From: Spirochaetaceae bacterium | GTDB lineage: Bacteria > Myxococcota_A > UBA9160 > UBA4427 | Direction: 5' to 3' | DNA length: 64,000 nt | NCBI GenBank assembly: GCA_020632655.1 | Contig: JACKFD010000003.1 | Span: forward strand, 341,797-405,796 | Part shown: positions 8,235-16,121 of the stretch, one piece after another | Numbering within the stretch: position 1 is the stretch's first letter | How the letters are laid out: each line of letters opens with the position of its first letter | The notes under the pieces: generated by a model | Databases searched by the model: none | What the model was told of the DNA's origin: nothing | What the model saw: only the letters and a program-made list of their open reading frames with translations | Program-made: the position numbers and the translations under genes

Positions 8235-8777
8235 ATGACGAGCGCAGCGCAGGCGGACAGCGACGCGGAAGTCGGCGACGTCGAGGGCGCCGAGAGTCCG
8301 GTCCGGGCGACGCGACTCGAGCTCGCCCTCGACTGGGCGGCCGGGTTGGCGCCGTCGCCGCTCGTCTTCGCCACCTCCTGCTGCGGCATGGCGCTCGCGC
8401 AGGGTGGGGACGCCTTCGAGGCGCTGGGCGGCGGTCCACCGGCGGTGTCCGCGCGCGCGGCGGACCTGTTGCTCGTGGCGGGCTCGCTGACCGAGCGCCA
8501 GGCGCCGCTCCTGCAGTCGCTCTACGAACGCATGCTCGCGCCGCGCTGGGTCGTCGCCTGGGGCGGCTGCGCGATCAGCGGCGGGCCCTATGCGGGCTAT
8601 GCCGCCGTATCGGGACTTTCCCGGATCCTGCCCGTCGACGTGGAGGTGCCCGGCTGTCCGCCGCCGCCCGAGGCGTTCCGCGAAGTGCTCGGCCTGCTGC
8701 GGGCGGGGTCCGTTCGGGATGACGCGTCAAGACAGGCCCGGGAGTGGCCGACGAAGCGACCGGGGGAGACGACATGA
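8235..8777 (+). CDS. NuoB-like [4Fe-4S] subunit, divergent complex I module
   Basis: A 180-residue protein of the NuoB/hydrogenase small-subunit family. In NuoB four cysteines bind cluster N2, the last Fe-S centre before quinone; all four equivalents are here: C49-C50 (ATSCCGMALA), C112 (GGCAISGGPY) and C141 (VPGCPPPPEA). The core ADLLLVAGSLTERQAPLLQ and RILPVDVEVPGCPP is strongly family-like, but the first 35 residues are an unrelated hydrophilic leader. Start ATG 8235 follows a G-rich stretch; TATGCT at 8181 could be its -10. The stop overlaps the next gene by 4 bp. It opens an operon with NuoI-, NuoC- and NuoD-like genes and is unlikely to be the housekeeping nuoB. Confidence 0.85.
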   Translation: MTSAAQADSDAEVGDVEGAESPVRATRLELALDWAAGLAPSPLVFATSCCGMALAQGGDAFEALGGGPPAVSARAADLLLVAGSLTERQAPLLQSLYERMLAPRWVVAWGGCAISGGPYAGYAAVSGLSRILPVDVEVPGCPPPPEAFREVLGLLRAGSVRDDASRQAREWPTKRPGETT

Positions 8778-10096
8778 CGATTGCCGTGGAGCTGCCGTCG
8801 CTCGGAGAGAGCGTCTACGAGGGAACCGTCGCGCGCTGGCTGGTCGCCGAGGGCGACATGGTCGAGGTCGACCAGCCGATCGTCGAGGTGACGACGGACA
8901 AGGTCGACGCCGAGATCCCGGCGCCGTCCGCGGGCATGATCGAGCAGATCCTGGTCTCCGAGGGCGACGTCGTCGAGGTGGGGGCCGTGCTCGCGCGGAT
9001 CGATCCCGACGCGAAGCCGAGCGCCACGCCGAGCAGCGAGCCCGCCAGCGTGCCCGCGCCGCCGAGCGCCCCGGCTGCGAAGTCGCCGCCGGAGCCGGCG
9101 AGCGCGCCGACCCGGGAAAGCGCCGCCGCGCAGGCGCCGAGCGTACCCGCGACGCCCGTGGCGCGCCGCGTCGCGGACGACGCCGAGATCGACCTGAGCG
9201 AGGTGCGTGGCACGGGCAGCGGTGGACGCGTCACCAAGGACGACGTGCTGCGCCATCGCGACACCGCGACCCCCGAAGCGCCTCCGGCGGCCGCCTCGGC
9301 CAGCGCCCGGCCCGCGCCGGCTCCGGCCGCCGCCGCCGCATCGCGTCCGGCGCCCGCGCGGCGGCCGGCTCCGTCCTTCGGCTACGAGCTCCAGCCGGGC
9401 GATCGCGTGATCCCGATGTCGCCGATGCGCCGGATCATCGCGGACCACATGGTCTACTCGAAGCGCACGAGCCCCCACGTCGGCACGGTCGCCGAGGTCG
9501 ACCTGTCGGGCATCGTGCGCCTGCGCAACGCGAAGAAGAAGGCCTTCGAGTCGAGCTACGGCGTCTCGCTCACCTTCCTCCCCTTCATCGTCCACGCGAC
9601 GGTTCGCGCGCTGCGCGAGTTCCCGGCGTTGAACGCCTCGGTCGTCGAGGACGCGATCGTCGAGAAGCAGTCGATCCATCTCGGCATCGCGACGGAGACC
9701 GAGAAGGGGCTCGTCGTCCCGGTGATCCGGGACGCCGATCGGCTCTCGCTGGCGGGCGTGGCCATGGCGATCGACGACCTGGCGGGTCGGGCGCGGGACA
9801 AGCGCCTCTCGGCCGACGATCTGAAGGGCGGCACGTTCACGGTGTCCAACCCCGGTCGGAAGGGAAACCTCTACGGCTTCGCCATCATCAACCAGCCGCA
9901 GGTCGGCATCCTGCGCATGGGCGAGATCGCGAAGCGGGCCGTCGTGCGCACGCTGGACGGCGAGGACGCGATCGTGATCCGCACGATGATGTACCTCGCG
10001 CTCTCCTACGACCATCGCGCCGTGGACGGTGCGCCGGCGAACGGCTTCCTGCATCGGATCCGCGAGCTCCTCGAGGCGGCGGAGTTCGAGCTCTAG
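8774..10096 (+). CDS. Dihydrolipoamide acyltransferase (E2 of a 2-oxoacid dehydrogenase)
   Basis: E2 core of a 2-oxoacid dehydrogenase complex, 440 residues. Domains in order: one lipoyl domain (residues ~1-78, lipoyl lysine K43 in EVTTDKVDAEIP), an Ala/Pro linker, an E1/E3-binding domain (~132-170, LSEVRGTGSGGRVTKDDVL), a second Ala/Pro linker, and the catalytic domain (~210-440) with H414 and D418 in SYDHRAVDG. A single lipoyl domain fits 2-oxoglutarate or branched-chain types; the substrate is not resolved. No E1 or E3 is in the window. ATG 8774 overlaps the nuoB-like stop (ATGA), and lipB follows, so lipoylation and the acceptor are co-encoded. Confidence 0.92.
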   Translation: MTIAVELPSLGESVYEGTVARWLVAEGDMVEVDQPIVEVTTDKVDAEIPAPSAGMIEQILVSEGDVVEVGAVLARIDPDAKPSATPSSEPASVPAPPSAPAAKSPPEPASAPTRESAAAQAPSVPATPVARRVADDAEIDLSEVRGTGSGGRVTKDDVLRHRDTATPEAPPAAASASARPAPAPAAAAASRPAPARRPAPSFGYELQPGDRVIPMSPMRRIIADHMVYSKRTSPHVGTVAEVDLSGIVRLRNAKKKAFESSYGVSLTFLPFIVHATVRALREFPALNASVVEDAIVEKQSIHLGIATETEKGLVVPVIRDADRLSLAGVAMAIDDLAGRARDKRLSADDLKGGTFTVSNPGRKGNLYGFAIINQPQVGILRMGEIAKRAVVRTLDGEDAIVIRTMMYLALSYDHRAVDGAPANGFLHRIRELLEAAEFEL

Positions 10097-10161
10097 TCGG
10101 GCGCGACGCGTGGCGCGACGCGGTCGCGAGACGGAGCGCGCGGCGCATCCGAGGAGACCAC

Positions 10162-10896
10162 GTGTCGCGGGCGATCGAGGTCGAGTGGCTGGGCCGGGTG
10201 CCGTATGGCGAGGCGTTGGCGCTGCAGCAGGAGGCGGTCGCCGAGCGTCTCGCCGGCCGCCGCGGCGACCGGCTGCTGCTCCTCGAGCACCCGCCGGTCG
10301 TCACCCTCGGTCGCAGCACGGACCGCGCGAACCTGCTCTGCTCCCAGGAAGCCCTGCGCGGGCGGGGCATCGAGCTCTTCGAGGTCGGCCGCGGCGGGGA
10401 TGCGACCTATCACGCGCCGGGCCAGCTCGTCGGCTATCCGATCGTCGACCTCGATGCGCGCGGACGACGAGACGTCCACGCCCATCTCCGCGCACTCGAG
10501 GCGGGTCTGATCGAGGCGCTCGAGCAGATCGGTGTGCCGGCCCGTCGCGTACCTGGCTGGACGGGCGTCTTCGTCGACCGGGCCCGCAGCGTCCGGCCCG
10601 ACGGACCCGAGCGCAAGATCGCCTCGATCGGCGTCGGGCTGCGTCGCTGGGTCACCTACCACGGCTTCGCGCTCAACGTCAGCCTCGACCTCTCGGGCTT
10701 CTCGACGATCGTGCCCTGTGGCCTGCACGGGGTCGAGATGACGTCGGTGGCCAGCGAGCTCGCGGTGACGGCACGGCGCGACGTAGCGAGGGACGAGGGA
10801 GAAGGTGAGCTGGATCACGATGTGCTGGACCGGCGCGTGCGGGCGGCCGTGACGCACGCGATGCAGGGCGCGCTCTCGGCGGAACCGGGTCGCTGA
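10162..10896 (+). CDS. lipB: Octanoyl-[ACP]:protein N-octanoyltransferase
   Basis: Transfers octanoate from acyl carrier protein to lipoyl-domain lysines, the first step of endogenous lipoylation; LipA then adds sulphur. The 244-residue product starts at GTG 10162, six bases after GAGGAG. Motifs: LLLLEHPPVVTLGR, RGGDATYHAPGQLVGYPI, catalytic K152 (RKIASIGVGLRRW) and catalytic C186 (STIVPCGLHGVEMTSV). It follows the E2 gene after 65 bp; the substrate and enzyme pairing is natural. No lipA is nearby. Confidence 0.95.
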   Translation: MSRAIEVEWLGRVPYGEALALQQEAVAERLAGRRGDRLLLLEHPPVVTLGRSTDRANLLCSQEALRGRGIELFEVGRGGDATYHAPGQLVGYPIVDLDARGRRDVHAHLRALEAGLIEALEQIGVPARRVPGWTGVFVDRARSVRPDGPERKIASIGVGLRRWVTYHGFALNVSLDLSGFSTIVPCGLHGVEMTSVASELAVTARRDVARDEGEGELDHDVLDRRVRAAVTHAMQGALSAEPGR

Positions 10897-10935
10897 CGCT
10901 CGCTCGGGCGCCGCGGCTCTCCTATTCTCGCCGCG

Positions 10936-11445
10936 ATGCCGAGTCAGGTCGTCGCCGTGAAGCGTCCTCGTGCGCGTTCCTTCGCGCCGATGCAGGCGCT
11001 GCCGGCCTGGCTGAGGGCGCTCGCCGTCGCCTTGCGCGCCCTCGTCGCCCGACCGTCGCCGTCGCCCTTCGTCGAGGCGCTCCGGCGCGTGCCGGCCTCG
11101 GGACGACCGAAGCTCCGATCCGACGGCGCGGGCGATCCGGGTGAGGGGCGAGGCGCTCTCGCGCGACCCGTCCATCGCTGTACGGGCTGCGGACTCTGCG
11201 CCGAGCTCTGTCCGACGCGCAGTCTGAGCTTGGCCTCGCCGCACGGATCCGAGGCGACGTCGAGGCACGGGCTTCGGCTCGAGCTCGTGCGCGATCGCTG
11301 CACGGGCTGTGGGCTCTGCGTGGAGCGCTGTCCCGAAGATGCCTTGATCGCGGTGCGGGTCGGTGAGGCCCGTGTTGCGCGGGCGGTGGGCGGTGCGAGG
11401 GTGATCGACCTGATGGACGAGCGGGCGGGCGGCGGCCGACGATGA
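10936..11445 (+). CDS. NuoI-like 2[4Fe-4S] ferredoxin subunit
   Basis: A 169-residue protein with a basic, partly hydrophobic N-terminal half and a C-terminal bacterial ferredoxin domain. Two complete CxxCxxCxxxCP motifs bind two [4Fe-4S] clusters: C82/C85/C88/C92 and C122/C125/C128/C132, both in an RCTGCGLC context as in NuoI (clusters N6a/N6b) and related hydrogenase subunits. The gene order (next NuoC-like, then NuoD-like, overlapping) suggests it passes electrons to the NuoB-like protein; that is inference. TATTCT at 10923 may be a -10. A plain polyferredoxin is the alternative. Confidence 0.8.
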   Translation: MPSQVVAVKRPRARSFAPMQALPAWLRALAVALRALVARPSPSPFVEALRRVPASGRPKLRSDGAGDPGEGRGALARPVHRCTGCGLCAELCPTRSLSLASPHGSEATSRHGLRLELVRDRCTGCGLCVERCPEDALIAVRVGEARVARAVGGARVIDLMDERAGGGRR

Positions 11446-11945
11446 GCGAACGGCTCGAGGGCGAGGCGCTGCGCGCGTGGCTGGTCGCGTTCGGGGCGGA
11501 GGTCGACCGCGCCGCCGATGGTCTGTGCGTGCGGATCACGGTCGATCGGGCTCGTAGTCTGCTGCGTGCCCTGCGTGAAGAGCCCGCGCTCTCGATGACC
11601 CGTCTCGTCGATCTCACGGCGATCGATCGCGGCGTCGGCGAGGCGCGCTTCGAGCTCGTCTACCGATTGGCGCGGTCGGCGGACGGCGAGCGGGTGCGCG
11701 TCGTGGTGCCGCTCGCCGAGGCGGAGCCGCCGCCGGAGTCGGTCGTGTCGCTCTGGCCGGCGGCGGACTGGCTCGAGCGCGAGATCTTCGACCTCTTCGG
11801 CCTCTCCTTCCGCTCGCATCCGGGCTTGCGACGTCTCCTGTTGCCGCAGTCGTTCGGCGGGGCGCCCCTGCGCAAGGACCCGGGCCAGCGCGACGCGACG
11901 GCTCCGGATTCGGCGAAGGTCGCGGCCGGCGGTGGGCCTTCGTGA
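11442..11945 (+). CDS. NuoC-like 30-kDa subunit
   Basis: A 167-residue relative of NuoC/hydrogenase HycE N-domain, a non-redox scaffold of the complex I connecting arm. The signature is at residues 109-147: DWLEREIFDLFGLSFRSHP, then LRRLLLP and PLRKDP, matching the family motif (ERE-x2-D-x-FG, HP-x-LRR, PLRKD). The N-terminal region is only loosely similar. The start overlaps the NuoI-like stop by 4 bp and its own stop overlaps the NuoD-like gene. Housekeeping NuoC is usually longer or fused to NuoD, so this is a trimmed, divergent version. Confidence 0.82.
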   Translation: MSERLEGEALRAWLVAFGAEVDRAADGLCVRITVDRARSLLRALREEPALSMTRLVDLTAIDRGVGEARFELVYRLARSADGERVRVVVPLAEAEPPPESVVSLWPAADWLEREIFDLFGLSFRSHPGLRRLLLPQSFGGAPLRKDPGQRDATAPDSAKVAAGGGPS

Positions 11946-13174
11946 TGGGCCTCGGCGCCGAGACGGGTCGGCCCGCCACGCTGTCGGAGGCACTCGGCTT
12001 CTCGGAGACGGTCGTCGAGGTCGGCCCTGCGCACCCCGCGCTGCGCCAGGTGATGGCCGGCGTGGGGGGAACGACGAGCTTCCTCGTCTCGCTCGACGAC
12101 GAGCGGATCCGGGACCTCGAGGTGGAGATCGGTCTCGGACATCGCGGCTTCGAGCGCCGGGTCGAGTGCGGCGTGTGGGAGGACGCGCTGCCCTACGTCA
12201 GTCGCCTCGGTCATGCGGGCGGCGTCGTCGCGGAGGTCGCGTATTGCCTGGCGGTCGAGCAGCTGGCCGGGATCGCTCTGCCGGATCGCGCGATCTGGCT
12301 CCGCATGTTGGTCTGCGAGCTCGCGCGGGCGACGGAGCATTTCGGGCGGCTGGCTGCGCTGGCGACGGCGATCGGGCTGACGGCGGCGGAGGCGGCGGCG
12401 CGAGAGGGCGAGCTCGCGGCGGCGCGGCTGCTGGCGTTTGCGACGGGGGGCGGGCCGCTCGAGGGCTGGTCGCGGCTCGGCGGCGTGGCGCGCGCGCTGC
12501 CGCCGGCGTTCGACTCGGGATGGCCCGGCGAGTGGCGCGTCCTGCTCGATGGACTCGCGCGCTACGAACGCCTGAGCGTCCGCAATCCGACCTGCGTCGA
12601 GCGCTTGCGAGACGTCGCCCCGCTCTCGCCGGAGACCTGCTTCGCATGGAGCGTGACGGGGCCGTCCTTGCGGGCGGCGGGGGTCGAGCGCGATCTGCGT
12701 CGGGACGACCCGTACCTGCGTTATGCCTCACTCGACTTCGAGATTCCGATCGGCTCGACGGGTGACGACCTCGATCGACTGCTCGTCGTGATCGAGGAGA
12801 TCCGGCAGAGCCTGCGCATCGTCGACCAATGTCGATCGTTGCTCGCGAGCCTCGGGCCGGGCGTGCTGGAGGCCGGGGCGCCGGGTGCCCGGGCGGCCGT
12901 CGATGGAGCTCGAGGGGCCGACCCTGGCGAGCCGGGCGTGCCCAAGATCGAGGTCCCGGCCGGCGAGGCCTGGGTGGCCGTGGAGGCACCGACCGGTGAG
13001 CTGGGATTCCACGTCGTCTCCGATGGGGAGGGGCTGCCGCGCCGCATCCGCTGCCGCGCGCCGAGCTTCTTCCATGCGCAGGCGCTGCCCGTGCTGCTGC
13101 GTGGGGCCGCGCTCGACGATCTGCTGCCGACCGTCGCGTTGCTCCATCTCGTGGCCGCCGAGTGCGATCGATGA
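11945..13174 (+). CDS. NuoD / hydrogenase large-subunit-like protein lacking quinone and nickel ligands
   Basis: A 409-residue full-length member of the NuoD/NiFe-hydrogenase large-subunit superfamily, alignable end to end (VGPAHP at residue 26, IGLGHRGFERR, PYVSRLGH, AVEQLAGIALPDRA, SRLGGVARALPPAF, C-terminal AAECDR). The Ni-binding CxxC pairs of hydrogenases are absent. The two NuoD residues that contact quinone in Thermus Nqo4 (H38, Y87) align with R34 and H90 here. It may therefore be a structural or electron-handling subunit with changed chemistry. Start ATG 11945 (TGATG with nuoC-like); GTG 11942 is an alternative. Its stop overlaps the next gene. Confidence 0.8.
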   Translation: MGLGAETGRPATLSEALGFSETVVEVGPAHPALRQVMAGVGGTTSFLVSLDDERIRDLEVEIGLGHRGFERRVECGVWEDALPYVSRLGHAGGVVAEVAYCLAVEQLAGIALPDRAIWLRMLVCELARATEHFGRLAALATAIGLTAAEAAAREGELAAARLLAFATGGGPLEGWSRLGGVARALPPAFDSGWPGEWRVLLDGLARYERLSVRNPTCVERLRDVAPLSPETCFAWSVTGPSLRAAGVERDLRRDDPYLRYASLDFEIPIGSTGDDLDRLLVVIEEIRQSLRIVDQCRSLLASLGPGVLEAGAPGARAAVDGARGADPGEPGVPKIEVPAGEAWVAVEAPTGELGFHVVSDGEGLPRRIRCRAPSFFHAQALPVLLRGAALDDLLPTVALLHLVAAECDR

Positions 13175-13671
13175 GCACGTCGCGCGACGGGGGCCGGGAC
13201 CGGGCAGGGCAGGGCGGGCCGCCGCCCTTGCGACCCTTCGGCCTCGTGCTCCATCACGACGGTCGTTTCACCCACGAAGGGCAGCCGATCCGGAATCGTC
13301 GTCTGCGCGAGCATTTCGATCGTTCCGTCGAGTACCTGCCGGAGGAGCGCAAGTACGTCGTCCGGCTGCGGCATTTCCGCGGCGAGGTGGAGGTCGAGGA
13401 GGCGGGCTTCTTCGTTCGTGCGGTCGACCTCGACCGCGGCGAGGTCCAGCTCTCCGACGGGACGCGGGAGCCGCTCGAGGTCGCGACGCTGACCGAGTCC
13501 GGGATCGACGGCGCTCTGCTCTGCCGGGTCAAGCGCGGGCTCGTCGCCGAAGGTCTGCCGGCCCGCTTCGATCACGGGGCGCAGGCCGAGCTCCTGCAGT
13601 CGATCGAGGTCGCGGGGGAAGGCCTGGTCCTGGGAGTGGGCGGCCGGCGGGTTCCCGTTCCCCTGTCGTGA
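13171..13671 (+). CDS. DUF1285-like protein of unknown function
   Basis: A 166-residue soluble protein, no signal peptide or membrane segment. Residues ~25-110 carry a pattern resembling DUF1285: HHDGRFTHEGQPIRNRRLRE, then EVEVEEAGFFVRAVDLDRGE. The ATG overlaps the NuoD-like stop (ATGA), so it is translationally coupled to the complex-I-like set and may be an assembly or regulatory partner; no function is established. Family assignment is by eye only. Confidence 0.6.
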   Translation: MSTSRDGGRDRAGQGGPPPLRPFGLVLHHDGRFTHEGQPIRNRRLREHFDRSVEYLPEERKYVVRLRHFRGEVEVEEAGFFVRAVDLDRGEVQLSDGTREPLEVATLTESGIDGALLCRVKRGLVAEGLPARFDHGAQAELLQSIEVAGEGLVLGVGGRRVPVPLS

Positions 13672-13720
13672 CCGGCGCCGCGATCGGGCGGCCGGCGACG
13701 GGTCTGGCGGCGCGGGCTGT

Positions 13721-13749
13721 TTGACGCGCCGATGGGGCGCTGGTACATC
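13721..13749 (+). promoter_or_regulatory. Candidate promoter for tRNA-Cys
   Basis: TTGACG (13721-13726), 17-bp spacer, TACATC (13744-13749). The -35 is near consensus, the -10 moderate; it sits about 75 bases before the tRNA. Confidence 0.5.
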
Positions 13750-13824
13750 CTGTGGGCCGTGGTCACCCGGGGCGACCGTTCCCGGGGTCCTGCACCCGAT
13801 CCGCGTCGGGTCCCGACCGACCGA

Positions 13825-13898
13825 GGCGGCGTAGCCAAGTGGTAAGGCACGGGCCTGCAAAGCCCTGATCCCCGGTTCGAATCCGGGCGCCGCCTCCA
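13825..13898 (+). tRNA. tRNA-Cys (GCA)
   Basis: A complete cloverleaf of 74 bases including encoded CCA. Acceptor arms GGCGGCG and CGCCGCC pair fully. The anticodon loop CTGCAAA gives GCA. The T-loop GGTTCGAATCC is canonical. It stands alone between the complex-I-like operon and a convergent glycosyltransferase gene. Confidence 0.97.
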
Positions 13899-13970
13899 GT
13901 CGCCCGCTCCGTGATTCCGTGACCGGAGTCCGGCGGCACCCGGTCGAGAAGCTTCCCGGGGCGGAGCGTA

Positions 13971-14807
13971 TCAGCTCCCCGGCGCGTCGGACTCACGCCC
14001 CGGACGCGATCGCGCGACGTCTGCGACGGGTGCGTGTCCATCGGATGCGGGCGCGAGTCGGCGTCCCTCGGCTGCGAAGATCGGGAACTCGCCCCAGCCG
14101 TGCCGCTGCAGGAAGTGCTCCACGGAAACGCGCAACACGCCGAGGCCGTAGCGGACCGAACGCCTGAAGTCGATCGACGAGGCCTCCTCGAAGTAGGCGG
14201 CCGGGCAGCTGATCTCACCGACCTCGAATCCCTGGTGGAGGATCTGCGCGAGCATCTGATTGTCGAAGACGAAGTCGTCGGAGTTCTCGAGCAGGGGGAG
14301 CGATTCGAGGACGCGACGCGTGAAGGCGCGGTAGCCCGTGTGGTACTCGGAGAGCTTGGCGCCGGCGAGCGTGTTCTGGACGGCGGTGAGGAAGCGGTTG
14401 GCGACGTACTTGTAGCGAGGCATGCCGCCGACGAGCGCACGGCCGCCCAGGATGCGAGAGCCGAGTACGACGTCGAAGGGCCCGTCCGCGAGCAGTCCGA
14501 CCATCGCCGGAATCAGCTTCGGCGTGTACTGATAGTCGGGGTGCAGCATGACGACGATGTCGGCGCCGCGTCGCAGCGCTTCCTGGTAGCAGGTCTTCTG
14601 GTTGGCGCCGTAGCCGCGATTGCGGGTGTGTACGAGGGGGCGGAGCCCGAGCCGCTCGGCCTCGGCGACGGTGCCGTCGGACGAGGCATCGTCGGTCACG
14701 ACGATCTCGTCGACGAGGTCCATCGGGATCTCGCGCACCGTGCGTTCGAGGGTGCGAACCGCGTTGTAGGCGGGCATCACGACGACCACGCGCTGATCGT
14801 GGAACAT
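13971..14807 (-). CDS. Family 2 glycosyltransferase (polyprenyl-phosphate sugar transferase-like)
   Basis: A 278-residue GT-A fold enzyme similar to dolichyl/undecaprenyl-phosphate glycosyltransferases. N-terminal VVVVMPAYNAVRTLERTV starts the nucleotide-sugar domain; acidic residues D39/D40 (VVTDDASSDGT) and D91 (LHPDYQY) match the metal and sugar sites; TRNRGYGANQ resembles the loop of DPM-like enzymes. No clear C-terminal membrane helices, so it is probably a peripheral or soluble version; the last 35 residues are low-complexity. The donor sugar is unknown. Single gene, transcribed toward tRNA-Cys. Confidence 0.85.
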   Translation of the reverse strand: MFHDQRVVVVMPAYNAVRTLERTVREIPMDLVDEIVVTDDASSDGTVAEAERLGLRPLVHTRNRGYGANQKTCYQEALRRGADIVVMLHPDYQYTPKLIPAMVGLLADGPFDVVLGSRILGGRALVGGMPRYKYVANRFLTAVQNTLAGAKLSEYHTGYRAFTRRVLESLPLLENSDDFVFDNQMLAQILHQGFEVGEISCPAAYFEEASSIDFRRSVRYGLGVLRVSVEHFLQRHGWGEFPIFAAEGRRLAPASDGHAPVADVARSRPGRESDAPGS

Positions 14808-14930
14808 GCGTCGGCGCGGCTCCTGATCACGGCAGCGGGGCTGCGTCCCGATTCGGTGTGCGCCGCGGATCGCGTGCCCCGCGTGATCTTCCGGGGCGTC
14901 GGTGCGGCGAGGCGTGCCCGCGCGCGACAG

Positions 14931-14938
14931 TATAGACT
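14931..14938 (+). promoter_or_regulatory. Candidate -10 for tRNA-Leu
   Basis: TATAGACT lies 9 bases before the mature tRNA 5' end, in the gap after the divergent glycosyltransferase gene. No convincing -35 was found. Confidence 0.35.
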
Positions 14939-14946
14939 CGGTGCCG

Positions 14947-15028
14947 GCCCGGGTGGCGAAACGGTAGACGCGGGCGACTTAAAATCGCCTGGCCCATGGT
15001 CGTGCAGGTTCGAGTCCTGCCCCGGGCA
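14947..15028 (+). tRNA. tRNA-Leu (TAA)
   Basis: A class II tRNA with a long variable arm. Acceptor arms GCCCGGG and CCCGGGC pair; the anticodon loop CTTAAAA gives TAA; T-loop GGTTCGAGTCC. The 3' end is followed by CCT, so the CCA tail is not fully encoded, unlike the other tRNAs here. Confidence 0.95.
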
Positions 15029-15117
15029 CCTCTCGACCCCGCGGACCCCTGCGCGGCGCGTGGGGATCGCGCGCCGTCACGCGCCGATCGCCGGCTCCGC
15101 GCGCCCCAGCCCCCGCT

Positions 15118-15432
15118 TCAGTCGATCAGCTCGAGCACCCGCTCGCGCACGTCGTCGGTCGCGAGCAGATCCTCCAGGGCGTCGCGGTCGAGCAACGTGG
15201 TTCGCTGATAGTTCTGCTCGGGGCGCTCGATCTCGACGCGGTAGATCTCCCGGGGCGTCTGGAAGACCTGGCGGATGCGCAACGACTGGTCGGCCTCGGT
15301 CTCGAGGATCTGACAGCGGAGCGAGTCGACGATGCGGTCGCTGCGGTCGTCGCAGAGTCGCGCCGGATCCATCACGCTCGTCGCGGGACGGCGCGCGCGG
15401 CCGAGGAGCTTGAAGGTGCCGGGCGGTCTCAT
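15118..15432 (-). CDS. Conserved-looking small protein, unknown function
   Basis: A soluble protein of ~104 residues with no recognised domain. The most structured part is C-terminal: QVFQTPREIYRVEIERPEQ, then YQRTTLLDRDALEDLL, suggesting strands followed by helices. The start is uncertain: ATG 15432 (used), or GTG/ATG up to 21 bases further upstream; no strong ribosome site is visible. It ends ~90 bases after tRNA-Leu on the other strand and lies downstream of the PilZ gene on the same strand (36-bp gap), so the two may form an operon. Confidence 0.6.
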   Translation of the reverse strand: MRPPGTFKLLGRARRPATSVMDPARLCDDRSDRIVDSLRCQILETEADQSLRIRQVFQTPREIYRVEIERPEQNYQRTTLLDRDALEDLLATDDVRERVLELID

Positions 15433-15468
15433 GGGAAGGCCAAGCATACCCACCGCGCGACGGCGGCT

Positions 15469-15909
15469 TCAAGCGCGCGCGGGCAGACCGTGGAGTCGGC
15501 GGATGCGCCTCGCCCGTCGCCGCTCGCCCTCGCGCGCGACGAGCAGGCGCGCGATCGGCAGCAGATGCTGGGTCGAGAGGCCGTCGAAGGCGATGCCGAA
15601 GCACGCTTCGTCGCGGCTCCCCCTGGGCGCCCCGAGCAGGGCCGGATGGACCGTCGTATGGAGCCAGGCGACGCGCCCCTCGCCGTCGAAGCAGCGACCG
15701 GAGGGCAGCCGCAGCGATGCGTAGACGCGTGTTCCGGGTGCGAGTCCGCGTCGGGCCGTGACGCGAAGTCCGCCCAGGCCGATGTTGGTGCAGCAGGCCT
15801 GGCCGTCGAAGAGCACGTCGTCCGCGGTCCGGATCTCGACGCGGGTGACGAGCGGAATGCGCTCGCCGCGACGGCGCATTCCCGTGGTCTGGCGAAGTCC
15901 GTTTCCCAT
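15469..15909 (-). CDS. PilZ-domain protein (possible c-di-GMP receptor)
   Basis: A 146-residue single-domain protein. PilZ domains bind cyclic di-GMP through an RxxxR arm and a D/NxSxxG motif. Here the arm is the MRRRGERIPL region (residues 11-20) and the second motif is N42-I-G-L-G-G, with Gly replacing the usual Ser, so binding may be weaker or lost. Strand-rich middle (VYASLRLPSGRCF, GRVAWLH) fits the fold. It is divergent from the DUF4388 gene across a 212-bp gap; both families are common in gliding and surface signalling of myxobacteria-like lineages. Confidence 0.72.
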   Translation of the reverse strand: MGNGLRQTTGMRRRGERIPLVTRVEIRTADDVLFDGQACCTNIGLGGLRVTARRGLAPGTRVYASLRLPSGRCFDGEGRVAWLHTTVHPALLGAPRGSRDEACFGIAFDGLSTQHLLPIARLLVAREGERRRARRIRRLHGLPARA

Positions 15910-16121
15910 CGATCGTTCCCGTCGGGTTCGAAGACGATCATCGGTCGCCGGCGGCACCCCACTTGAGTGCAATCGCTGCGCAGCCCCCTTCGTATCCCTC
16001 TGTGACCGGGCGGGAATTCCGGGGGGCGCCCGCGCGCGTCGGTGCTCAAGCGCGGAGAATCGCCGGTCGATGACGCGGGGACGCCGGGCGGGCTCCCGGG
16101 TGAACCATCGGGAGAGATCGC

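Noticed and set aside
11442..11945. NuoC-like and NuoD-like as one gene split by a frameshift
   Set aside because: Each has a complete family end and start, and the overlap matches the coupling used throughout this operon.
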